Shown: piece by piece, positions 11,678 to 22,404 of the stretch | How the letters are laid out: each line of letters starts with the position of its first letter | Numbering within the stretch: position 1 is the first letter of the stretch | NCBI RefSeq assembly: GCF_000143415.4 | Contig: NW_003314277.1 | Coordinates: 291,059 to 355,058, forward strand | Length of the DNA: 64,000 nucleotides | Origin: Selaginella moellendorffii | Lineage: Eukaryota; Streptophyta; Lycopodiopsida; Selaginellales; Selaginellaceae | Direction of reading: 5' to 3' | Made by a program: the position numbers and the translations under genes | Notes under the pieces: generated by a model | Database searches by the model: none | What the model was told of the DNA's origin: nothing | Seen by the model: the letters and a program-made list of their open reading frames with translations, nothing else

Positions 11678-13232
11678 TATAAACGATTAAATTTTTCATT
11701 CTACTTTAATCATTTAACTACACCTCCAACCACTTGAAAGAGTCTCACTCATAAACTCCATAAGTCTTATTCTAGACTTAGGGACTTGCTAACCCCAAGA
11801 ATAGTATCTATGCCATTTAATCTTTGCACTTAGTCCAAGTGCTCTATGTGTTCAATCCTATGACTGACACCTAAAGGTACCATTAACATATCTAATGCCA
11901 TACCCATTCACCTTTGTTACATTAATGATCTAACACCACCTACATCACAATCTCATCTCTTAAAGATTAATTCATCTATCCATGAGTGATCAACCTAGAT
12001 CCACTTTTTAGGATCTTTAGGATGCAAAGAACAACCTTCCCTAATATCCCTTTTTTGGTCTCTATTAAGTCTCTTTCCATCCACGGCCATATTTACCAAC
12101 ACTGCCACTAAGTTAGGGTTTGAAGGCCAACTGCTACATCCTATTGACTTTTAGAATTTCTTTGCCATGTGATTACATCCTTGGTCACCATATAAGAGGA
12201 TTGCTCTTCTTCCTTTCCTTAATCTAGGACTCTAAATTAACATTTTGAAACACCACAACCCTACGCAAACTTACTCTCCCCACCTTCCATCTTTGGGTGC
12301 TCTAGCCATATGGTTAGAGCAAGGTTTTGATGATCCATGCTAAGTATCCAAGTAGGTAGTGCCACCCACATTTGGATTGGGACCGTTGACTATTTGATCC
12401 CTTAGAAGAGCTAGAGTTAACTCTTGAACACTTCACCAAACTACCCCACTTGTTTGTTTGTATTCACTTTAGCCTTGGACTCTTTAGTGGTTATATCATC
12501 ACCTAACATGAGGGTATAACCTTCTTGGCTCACACTAGCCTTTCTTGGCCAAACTAGTTCTATTGGAATCCAACCCTCACACTCTCCTTACTATACTTTT
12601 GGAACCCCCTCTAGAGGAACGATTGCTTTTGGGCTTTCACCCCAAAGCCTGTATTAATATTTGGACTCAGACTCAGACTCAAACTCAATTTCAGTCTCAG
12701 TCTCGAACCCAGTCTCGGTCTCCATCTCGGACTCTATCTTGGTCTCCATCTCATATCCATCTCAAACTCCATTTTGGACTCCATCTCAAGTCCATCTCAG
12801 ACTCTATCTTTAACTCCATCTTAGGTCCATCTCAGACTCCATCTTGAGTCCATCTCGGACTCCATCTCAGGTCTATTTTGGATTTCATCTTGGAGTCCAT
12901 CTTGGAGTCCATCTCGGATTCCACCTTGAACTCCATCTCAAACTCTATCTTGGGTCCATCTTGGACTCCATCTTAGACTCCTTCTCAAACTCCATCTTAG
13001 ACACTTCCACGTGTCATGTGTTGGTCCTCTTATATCCCCTTTTCTAGAGACTCACTTATTACTCATTTTGTGCTCGGCCCTTGAGCATTTCATTAGGAGT
13101 TCCACTCCCACTCTCGACTTTTTCAAGTTGAAGCTTTTAATCTAAACATGTTACACTCATTTGGCTTCTGCCTCAACCACTACCATATAGACTTTCAACT
13201 CCACTTTGGGGCTTAGGGATTTGTGTCTCATA
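11678..13232 (-). repeat. 5' LTR of the degraded minus-strand element (family A)
   Basis: A 1,555-bp homologue of the solo LTR at 8,929-10,742 over its whole length, including a shorter TCGGACTCCATC-type array at about 12,660-13,005. Almost every CpG in the array has become TpG or CpA, the pattern left by methylated-cytosine deamination. No target duplication is visible at 13,233 because the other end of the element is lost. Confidence 0.88.
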
Positions 13233-16200
13233 GTGTCTGGCCGGAGTTTTTCTGTGAGAATCCTAAGGATGACGTGTACCATTGGTTTGATCATTTACAT
13301 TAATGGCCACATATCATTATAGGGATGATGTTTAACATTCATATGAGTTTCCCATATATCTGTAAGGGATGGTGTAATAATGGTACAATAGTTTGAGTGC
13401 AGCCACTCATGTGGATTGGAACATTCTTCTGAACAGCTTCAAATGCATATTTGGATATGTTAATGATTGTGATGATGCCTTGTAATAATTGCATTATCTT
13501 TGTCAAGTGCCATTTGAGTCAGTGATGCAATTTGATATTCATTTCCAGAGTTTCTTGCTTCATATAAAGCTAAATATATTATAGCAAATCAAGTTAGGAA
13601 TGTTGTGACTAGCACTTAGTCAGGATTTTATTAGACTTGTGTAAACACTTGCTTTAGCCACCCTTGATAATGCTCTTCACCTGGCAATGTTATGAGACAT
13701 CACTGCTTCCACTTTTTGTTGCATGTCTTTTAACTCCACTTCCTGTGGGAGATGGTCATGTTCCAATGGAAGTTGATGCTACTGCTACCCGAGTTCAATG
13801 ATAAGGGTGAGGACGTGGTTGTGGCTATGATAGCCACTATTGGGTGTGTGATAAGGTTGGTCACACATATCAGCATTATCAGTGTTTTTCGGATTAGCAT
13901 TCTTTATTTTTTGGGTGGAAACCTTGACATCAGCAACGTTCTATTAGTGTTGTTGCAATGGAAGGTTTGGACACTAAAATACTTTTGAGAAACAAGAAAT
14001 TATACAAGTAGTGGAGGATTTTTGTGTGAATAAATCAATGACCTTCTATCCTTTTTTCAAAAGTATCATCAAAAGGTTCACTTGGCACCAATTTATCTAA
14101 TTTTTACTTTCTAAGCTCATTTTAATAATAAGAGGTCTTTTATTATTCTTTTCGTGTTGGTTGATATAGGCTCAAGTTTATCTTCTATTGCTTGGTCTTT
14201 TACCATATGTTACCATCTATATTTACATTGTGCAATAGAGCCAATTTTCATTCTTTATGCAATAGTTGTACATATGCATATGCATGGGATGGGGTAGACT
14301 TAGTTGTGCATATGGATGATTTGAATTTCAATCATTTCAAGTGGTGTTGAGTTAAGCTCTTGATATTATCCTTGGTATGGATTAGTTGCAGAGTAATCAT
14401 GCTAAATGTGACTTTAAAGCTTCTCCTCTTTCTCTCATACTTTCTTATATTTCTTCCATTTTTCTCATTTTTGTTCCTTTTCATCCTTTTACTTCTATCT
14501 TTGCTTCTATCACTTTATCTCCTTATAACTTCTTTTTATGTTTCAGTTTTATTCTTTTATTCCCTCTTCCAATCTTTTAAACAGTTTTTGTATTGTAATA
14601 GTTGATTAGCTCATGAAAAAGTACATTGATCTTTTTGAATTTGACCTATCATTTAGATCCAAGATTGAAATACATCATCCTATTCCAATGGGGGATACTT
14701 GTTCAATCAAGGTTCCTATTTATTGTGACATCAAGATTTTATGTGCAAATATCAAGGACATGTTGGAAAAGGGTGCTATCTGAAAGTTGTAAAGTCTTTG
14801 GGCATATAAACCTCATTTTATCACGAAACCTAATAAGAGTATTTGTTTCTGCATCGATTACCGTTTGTTAAACGATATAATGATCTTGGATGTGTACCCT
14901 TTTCCTCACACTATTGATCTTTTGGATTAGGAAAAATCATTAGTTTGCCAAATTAGATTTTGCTTCTAGGTACTAGTAAGTGCTAATGGCCGAAGAAAAT
15001 AATTTTAAAATTGTTTTTCATACACCATTTGGTTTGTACAAATTCTTGGTAATGCTATTTGGTTTGAACAATGCTTTAACAATTTTCAAATAGATGATAG
15101 ATAAGATTCTTGAAAAGAAATGATTGTTGACTTCATCAATAATGTCTTGATCCATTCAAAAGAGATGTGAGAAGAATACATTTGTAATGTTTGCAAGGTG
15201 TTGGATCAGTTGTAGGAAATTGGTTTAAAGTTGAAGTAGTCGAAATGTGTTTTTGTGTCTAAAGACACGACTTATCTTGGATACCATATTTCTCGTAAAG
15301 ATTTGTAAGTTGATTCTGACAAACTTGTGGGTGTTTTTAAGTTCCATACTTCAAAGTGTATGAATAATGTATAATGCTTTATAGGCAAAGTGTAGTATTT
15401 TAGCTATTTCATTATTCATCTTTCTAATTGTATTACACTATTGTGAGCATTGTTGAAGTTATTAATGTCATCTTTCATTTGGTATGTGGATTATAAACAG
15501 GCATTTATAGATCTTAAAGAGTTATTTCCAATTTTGGCATATCTTGATTACACTTGACTTTTCATTTTGTATATAGATGCTTCTAATATCAATCTTGGTA
15601 TGTTGATTCAAGAGAGCCCGAGTGTGCCTAGCCAATACCATCCCATTACATACATTAGCCGTATATTACAATCAATAGAGGTAAACTACTTTATGACAGA
15701 GGAGTGTTTAACAATAGTTTGGGATTTCAAGGAACTTTATGCATATTTATATAGTTCTCAGATATTATTAAAAGGTGATCATGTTGCAATTATTTCATTA
15801 TTAAAGTGAAAGAACTTAATTTGTCGTACTAATTAATGGACTTTGAAGCTTTAGATATATAATTTTGATTTCTTAAGGACTTTTATGGCTGATATTAACA
15901 CCCTTTTTCGAGTTCTTCTTCCTTCTTCGCTCTCTTCTTATATTTTTTATGAGTTTATTTTTCTAGCATCTATGAATTAACAAAATTCCATACTGTTAAT
16001 GGTTGTTGTACTTGATGTTCAATATCCACAATGTGTGGAACAAAATTTACCTTCACTTGACGAAGTTTATGAGGCTCAAAAGGTTAAATTATGGATCCAA
16101 AAGTTTTGCGATGCATTTGAAAATCTTGCATCACTTATTAATTTGTTATTTCAGCATTTATATTTTCAATATTGCTCATGCTGAAATGCTACTGGCCCAC

Positions 16201-16600
16201 TGAAGCTTTCTCATAACAGTGGATATAAGAGGAGACATGAGGTTCATCAACTCAAATTGGAGTTTGCTTATGAAGTCTACTATCATCTAGGAAAACATCT
16301 AGAGCCTAGGGACACTAGGTGTTATCACATTGACTGGGTGTTCAACCCTTGAAAGACAACCTTATTTATTTTGTGGGGATAAATCTTAATAATCATTTAC
16401 AACTTATAGTGCTTTTAATATTTATTCCACACTTTCTCTATGCTTACCATAATTCTCCTATTCTAGGCAAGCATATGGGACATCGTCATGTGAATGAGAA
16501 GCTACATAAACCTGAAGATGCAACATGTATCCAGTATATATATAATTATGTTTAGTGCCAAGCTTATAATACTCCCCCTCAAGGCATAAAAAATACTATA
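13233..16600 (+). pseudogene. Decayed Ty3/gypsy gag-pol (outer-element family, copy 1)
   Basis: Co-linear with the element at 36,270-42,108. In order there is a gag segment (VYHWFDHL near 13,280), a damaged zinc knuckle near 13,840, a reverse-transcriptase region near 14,990-15,330 (DFINNVL at the YxDD position), a TRIM-free junction near 15,455, an RNase H segment at 15,567-15,810 and the start of the integrase zinc-binding region up to about 16,560. Stops are dense and most changes are C-to-T or G-to-A. A stretch near 16,200-16,340 has no counterpart in copy 2. The 3' half of the integrase and both LTRs are missing. Confidence 0.88.
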
Positions 16601-17951
16601 AATTTCAAGTATTATATAGGCAAAAGACTTTGGCATCATTCATACCTTATCTCAAGTTATAAGTAAAGCCAACTTAGTGCACCTATTTTAGCCAGGCTGT
16701 GTAGCGTGATTATAGTCCCCAAGCATTCCATCCATATAAAGGAGAGGCAAAAATCTTCAGACTTGCTAGAAAATTGCCATGAATCCTGGTGGTAATCTCT
16801 TGGTATTCATAGACCCAGCAAGATTTACAACTGTTGATATTGCCTAATTGGCAAAGTTCTTGAAAATATTTAAGTCATAAAATCATCAATAACCCTACTA
16901 TCCTACTGCTAAATAATACCAAACAGACTAAAGCACACACAACAATTTTTACCATGGAAGGATGGATCCAAAAAGACAAAGCCTAAAGAAGAAAGTGGAG
17001 GAGCCTTCCCAAACGGAACTGGAATTTGGTGACCAAGACACTACTACCTAATGTACTTGACTTTGCTTGGAACTCCAAGCCTCAAGAACTTGAATGGACC
17101 AGGATGATGCACAGCTTTCAAGCCTGCTGACACAATCTAATTCATATGTGTGTAGTATACCTTGTGATGAGCGCTCTGGCAACAGGGAAGATGATAAACT
17201 TTGCATGAACCGTGAACATCCCCATGCTCAAGCAGCACAAGCTTCTGGGCCTCCATCTCTAGCACTGGTGTCCTCAGGGGCCGGCTCCTCTTGGGCTGGG
17301 TGATCTGCTGCCTGGGGCAGTGGACGCTTTGCCACAGAGGAGGAGCCGCGGTAAAAAGAGAATTTTACCCCTCCTGGGGGACAAACAGATATTTTACCCC
17401 TCCTGGTGGACAAACAGACAGGTGTCATGTTGCTACCACCTGATTAAGGCCCTAAATTTTGCATAAACTGTCCACGTGGATGTATAACAAAATTGATTAG
17501 TCATCAATGGGTGAAGTGATCAATCAACTCATAAATTGAAATGAATTGATCAATCAACTTATCAAATGATAAATTCATAATTCAATTAGATCAAATAAAA
17601 TGATCAATTTGAAGCTCCAGTATAGATGTCTTTGAACCAGTTTCTAACAATGGCTTTTGAGTTTTAGAACGCACTTATTCCGCTCCACGTGAAATGGATG
17701 CAAGGAGTTTGGATGCTGCTACAACTATTCTTACATAAGATTTGAAATTCTCGTGAACTCTCTAAGCTTGTTTGTCGTCCAGAATTTTCAGATGGTTTAA
17801 CATCACGGTTTGCTTTCCCGCAGAGTCTCCCTGAAGATGGATCCTCAGAAACGACCGTATGGCTACAAAAGCTATCGAAGCATGGAGTTTTGGACTAGCA
17901 AAAGTATCTACATTTTTCTTTATTTGTCGGTTTTGAGCTTCACCGTTCAGT
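16601..17951. other. Intergenic DNA with a short tandem duplication
   Basis: No gene was recognised. At about 17,360-17,418 a unit of about 28 bp (TTTACCCCTCCTGG plus GGACAAACAGA) occurs twice in tandem. The GC-rich part at 17,090-17,300 has a 69-codon open frame with no known motif. The 300 bp before 17,952 may be the decayed upstream part of the neighbouring dehydrogenase relic. Confidence 0.5.
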
Positions 17952-18425
17952 TCCTAGTGTCTGTTCAAGATGGAGAGCGCTGCGGTAGACGTGATCATCT
18001 TGGGGGGCTCCTGGATTCACTGGCAAGCGCGTTCTGGGTGAGCTCCCAGAGGACAGGAAGGTGGGTATAGCTGGGAGGTTTTCACAGGCGGAGTTTTCAG
18101 CAAAACGGGGCCTTCGCAGGAGGAGATTGATAACTCCTCTTTCTCGATGGTGTTCGTTGGCCGCGGCTTCAAGGACGCTAGCAAAGTTCCACCCGGGAAG
18201 AAACAGCAACCGGACATGGAGATCATCACGCGAGTAACAGGTCCGGAGATTGGATACGTGACGACGCCTATCATTCTCGTCCAGGCGGCGCTGCTCGTGC
18301 TGGAAAACCGCGATAAACTCCCCAAAGGTGGCGTGTGGACTCCTGGTGTTGCGTTTGGAACCACGGACTACGAGCAGAGGCTGCAAAACAATGGCTTGTC
18401 GTTTGACGTTATTAGCAAGCATTAG
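17952..18425 (+). pseudogene. Saccharopine-dehydrogenase-like oxidoreductase relic
   Basis: The left part encodes MESAAVDVIILG and, after a frameshift, GFTGKRVLGEL. This is the N-terminal nucleotide-binding motif of plant saccharopine-dehydrogenase-like oxidoreductases (Arabidopsis At5g39410 type). The right part (18,080-18,425) is open and gives the family's C-terminus, including TGPEIGYVTTPIILVQAALL, LPKGGVWTPG, and a QNNGLSFDVIS ending before a stop. The roughly 300 central residues are absent and the two halves are directly abutted, so this is a deleted, non-functional remnant. It converges with the GDSL gene on the other strand. Confidence 0.82.
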
Positions 18426-18558
18426 ATAAACCTTGGCCATAAAACTTAGATTTATTTTGTGTTCATATTAAACAATATAAAGATTTTACATTGATTTATG
18501 TTTAACAAGGTGTGCAGCAAGCTATTATTAATAACTTCATTCAGCTCTTGACTTACTG

Positions 18559-18659
18559 TNNNNNNNNNNNNNNNNNNNNNNNNNNNNNNNNNNNNNNNNN
18601 NNNNNNNNNNNNNNNNNNNNNNNNNNNNNNNNNNNNNNNNNNNNNNNNNNNNNNNNNNN
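18559..18659. other. Assembly gap (101 N)
   Basis: Unknown bases lie inside or just after the last exon of the GDSL gene. The true size is unknown. Confidence 0.98.
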
Positions 18660-19960
18660 ATGGATCTAAAAATATTCCACTTAAGAAGAACTCTGCTACT
18701 GTTTGATAATAATGTTGGGTGTAGTGAAGACCATCCCAAGATATGTAAGTACTGGGATTTAGACAACTTGATACACCAGGTGTTCCACATATTTGGAAAG
18801 GAGAATAATTATATGGTGCTCCAGTTCCGCAGCAAGCATCTTGTATATTCGTAAAACCTGCTTTGAAGTTTAAGTAAATAGCATATATCAGCATCAGACT
18901 TACCGTAAGTTGAACTATTTTGAAGGATCTTATAGTAAGGGTTATACATATCTGCAATGTAGAATTTGGCATCACTGTATCGATTTCGTAGAGAAACCAC
19001 AGCTTCCACAAGTTTTGAGTTGAAATATTGAGAAATATTATTAAACGCAATAAGGCACCGATAAGAATCATATGCTGTCGGATTTGGAGATGCAAAAATA
19101 GTCTTAATTGATGGAGTGCAGCCCAATGGTGTTATTGTGAACACTAAAAATTTTCTACCACCTTCGTTATAAAGTAACTAGCAAAACAACAGCACTAAGG
19201 TTTTGGTTATTTGAAATCAAAATAACCTCACTTGTAAAGAAGATTTGATAGCTGCAACTGCTTGTGGTATAGTAATGTTTGCAATATATGATAGAGATTT
19301 ATTGTTGTAGATTATATTATTAATAATGTCATTACCTCCGATTTCTACAGCATAAAGGAAAGTTTGATAAAACTTTGGTGGAGGTAATGACTTCCTATAT
19401 GCATCTGTTTAAAAACAAAAATAGATTAAAATAAAATAGATTAATACTCTCATAATTGCTATAATATAATTACCTCTGTTTGAATTGTAACCTGATTGTA
19501 ATCTCTGTTTAAACTGCAAAAACTGTTGTAGCTGGTAAGAGAAATATATGGGATTTTGAAAGACGGTGTTGAGTGCTGTTGAGCCAGCCTGAGCAAAGTT
19601 GACACCAGTCCTATAATCTGGATTAATAGTCACAAAATAAGGCTCTGGATACTTGAACTTTAAGCCAGCACCTACGAGAAGATGTTAGAAAAGTTCATAA
19701 TCACACATAGCCATACTTATGTAATCAATAATAAGCCTTCCATCTGAAAATCTTCCAGTTGGACTTCCTGGATAAGTTATACCATAAGGAGACTGATTTC
19801 CTGGATTACTTGGAAACACATTAGCAGAGGCTCCTGTGTCTGAAAGAGAATCCCCAAATATGATTATTCCATCTACACATTGGGGTAGTGGTGGTAAATG
19901 TGTGCATAATGCAAAAGAAAATAGTATGCTGAAAAATGAAATAATACAGGAAAACCTCAT
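18660..19960 (-). CDS. GDSL esterase/lipase, five exons, 3' end in the gap
   Basis: A secreted plant SGNH-family hydrolase acting on ester bonds of lipids, cutin or cell-wall esters; the substrate cannot be told. Exons (minus): 19,960-19,717, 19,671-19,474, 19,404-19,232, 19,177-18,904 and 18,857 into the gap at 18,659. All junctions are GT-AG and keep frame. The N-terminus is a hydrophobic signal peptide. Block I is FGDSLSDTG with the nucleophilic Ser, then SPTGRFSDGR, block III IGGNDI, TPLGCTPS, a Cys-rich CCGTGAPYN segment, and block V DGLHYT with the catalytic Asp and His. The protein reaches FLSGIFLDP, the usual near-terminal motif, so only a few residues are missing. The catalytic residues look intact. 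The duplicated 5' flank (1-385) hints at a tandem paralogue. Confidence 0.9.
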
Positions 19961-20188
19961 CTTGTTAATTTCTGAGTAGTTTGGATGAATGTTTCCTAGA
20001 TCACTTAAACATTTTTAAATTCATATGAAGTGGAGGAAGTCAACTTTGCTACTAATATATTGCAATACTTATAAGTAATACGTATATATGCTTTCTTTTA
20101 GATCTTGCAGTGCCTATCTAGAAGCATAAGATCCCAACATAATATATGCTCACAATCTATCACAATATAATCTCACCCATATTTTGTT

Positions 20189-20575
20189 AGATGTTAGTTG
20201 GACAAATTTGCACGAAACTAGAAAAGAATCTAACTATGCTCACCTAGATAAACATAAAGATGTTTTATTAAAATAGAAAATTGTTCAAATAGAAAAGATT
20301 GTAGCTTGTTGTGTTATTTTAGTAATAAATTATAATCTTTCAAATTAATAAAAATAATTATTATAAAGTTATGGTGGCTGTTAACTACAAGGTTGGAGTG
20401 TCAAACCTTCTTTGTAAAAAATAATAATGGGAACTAATATTTTTAACACTAAAGCCATAATATTATACTCTAGATCACTAAATCCAAGACTAAACTTTAC
20501 TTCCAGCTTGGTATATCTTCAAAACTCTCCCAAATGTAAAATAAATTATAATCAAACTTTAAAAATATAGTAGGA
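20189..20575. repeat. Right copy of the 0.39-kb direct repeat (GDSL 5' flank)
   Basis: Near-identical to 1-385 in the same orientation. It lies 230 bp upstream of the GDSL start codon at 19,960, so it includes promoter-proximal DNA. No inverted-repeat termini or target duplication were seen, so a segmental or tandem gene duplication is more likely than a transposon. Confidence 0.9.
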
Positions 20576-22404
20576 AAGTTCTTTAAATCTCCTTGTTAAC
20601 AAAAACTTGTCAGTCGGGTATCAATTTCCACACTAGAACTTGTATAGTTTAAAGAAATATTAGACAATAGCCAAGGAAAGAGGTTATAAAAGTGATAGGT
20701 GTGCTAGTCTGTCAAATAATTTTCATTTCCTACATCCTCCTTTGCTGTCATATAGGGAGAACTTAAGCTTAAAATGGTTACTTCTCTTTAAGCCATCATA
20801 TAATATATAATTTTTAGGGTCTTTTAGGTTTTATTTAAAATCTTGTACCTCAATACAGGAGGAGGAGGCTAGTTTGGGTTTAAGCCCAACTTCTATACCA
20901 TATTAATTGGTGGAATATTTATATCCTTGCATTGTAGCACTAGTATGTTGAAATAGTGCCAAACTTCTTTTCACTTTATTTTGCGTGTTGGTTTTACAAT
21001 ATGATACTAAATGCTTTAGGAGTGTTCTAATGTCTATACTCATGTTTCTATGATTTTGGCTCCATCTTTTCATTTAATGGCCTAAAGCTTTGAATTCAAG
21101 TTCTGCTCCACTACCCTTGGTCCATGTGTCCAAAGGTTTAACTCTGTAATTATCTTATGGTAAATTACCATAGGGTAAAGGTTGAAAACCATGTGTAAAA
21201 GCACAATTTACCCAACTCAAAAAAGAGATAAAAAACACTTCTTTGTTAATCAAATTTGTTTAAGGCAATTGCAATGCCGTAAATAAGCCATAAGGCACTC
21301 TCCTACTCTAGGATTTGCCCTCAAACTCTTTCAATCTTTCTAGAAGAAAAGATTTGACTCCTCAAGAATACTTTCATATTTAAGATCATTATTCCCATTG
21401 TGTTCACTAACAAGCCATAGAATGCTCACACACAAGCTTAGGGCTATTATATTGCCATTAGCAAGTTATGAGATATTTCTAGTGAAATTGTTTGTTGAGA
21501 GATCCATCACTTACAACCCCATGAGCAATGCAATTGCCAGGCAGTTTTAGAAAACACTCTTCATCTTAATTCTACAAGAACATTATTAAATATTGTTAAA
21601 CACTTTTAAATGCTTCAAGAAAGAGGTGAGGCTCAACTTAACCCTTTTTGTTACTATCTCACGCTCCTAGCCAAATCTTTTATAACCAGATTGCAAATCC
21701 TTATCTGCGTGTAAGTAATTAAAAAGAACAATACAAAAAATGATGTAGTGCATGTGATTATAAGATGAGATTTAGATATATTATCATTATGGATCTTTGG
21801 AACCTTAAAGGGATAAAATAATTAATAAGGGTTTTTTCATCAAGTAATTGACCTTTATTCAGTTAGCTTAAGGATAGTAAAAAGAGAAAGAGCTTATGAA
21901 TAAGAGTGCAACACCTTTTAATCAATTAAAGGTATTAAGATACTTTAGGTTAAACATTTTGAGTAGTTTTGTAATAGAAAATTCATGATAAACTACTTTA
22001 ACTAGTTTTTGCCATGAGGTAAATAAAATCAGGATTGAATATATTGCCTTTGCTCTTTTAAATAGTATTAGCAAGGAATCCAGCTCTGTTAGAAAATACA
22101 AAAGCAAATTAGTAAAATCCAGAAATATAAGTATATCTCTTTTCTTCTGGTCATACACTTAGTTCCATATAAATCTATTGTGCTCCAATATAATATCAAA
22201 CAACTGGCCACCCTCCTTTTCCCCAACCCTCTTCACAAGTGCTCTCTAGAGTCCCAAGGCATTTAATCTATTTAAATTTAGCACAAATGGTTTAGGGTTT
22301 AACCTTGTCTTATAATAACCCTCCTCATTAACTGGAACTAACCATAAGGGTGAAAGTAAATAATTTTTAAACTATATTTAATTGTATTATGTTACTTAAA
22401 AAGA
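20576..22404. other. AT-rich intergenic DNA downstream of the PPR gene
   Basis: No gene was recognised. The only feature is a decayed TRIM LTR fragment at about 21,880-21,962. Confidence 0.6.
21880..21962 (+). repeat. Decayed TRIM LTR fragment
   Basis: Matches the middle of the TRIM LTRs (compare 38,125-38,205 and 40,230-40,300). It keeps the order of an AAGAGTGCA motif, a T-rich tract, TTAAAGGT, a GATA-like block and GGTTAA. Both LTR ends are eroded, and the substitutions are mostly transitions. Confidence 0.6.

Larger units (their letters stand above)
6990..13232 (-). mobile_element. Degraded chromovirus-related LTR element, non-autonomous looking
   Basis: Read on the minus strand, the 5' LTR is 13,232-11,678, followed by a 3-nt spacer and an initiator-Met tRNA primer site (11,674-11,661). 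The internal DNA then runs to about 6,990, interrupted by a solo LTR at 8,929-10,742. The last 200-300 nt of the internal region (about 7,000-7,330) resemble the untranslated DNA just before the 3' LTR of the chromovirus at 48,450-48,600. About 2.9 kb of internal DNA remains, against 5.4 kb in that relative. No reverse transcriptase, integrase or gag motif could be read, so it looks like a large retrotransposon derivative or a very decayed element. The 3' LTR was not found. Confidence 0.7.

Noticed and set aside
18147-18425. A separate 92-residue gene
   Set aside because: It is the C-terminal remnant of a saccharopine-dehydrogenase-like protein. The ATG is an internal Met of the family, and the upstream part is still homologous.
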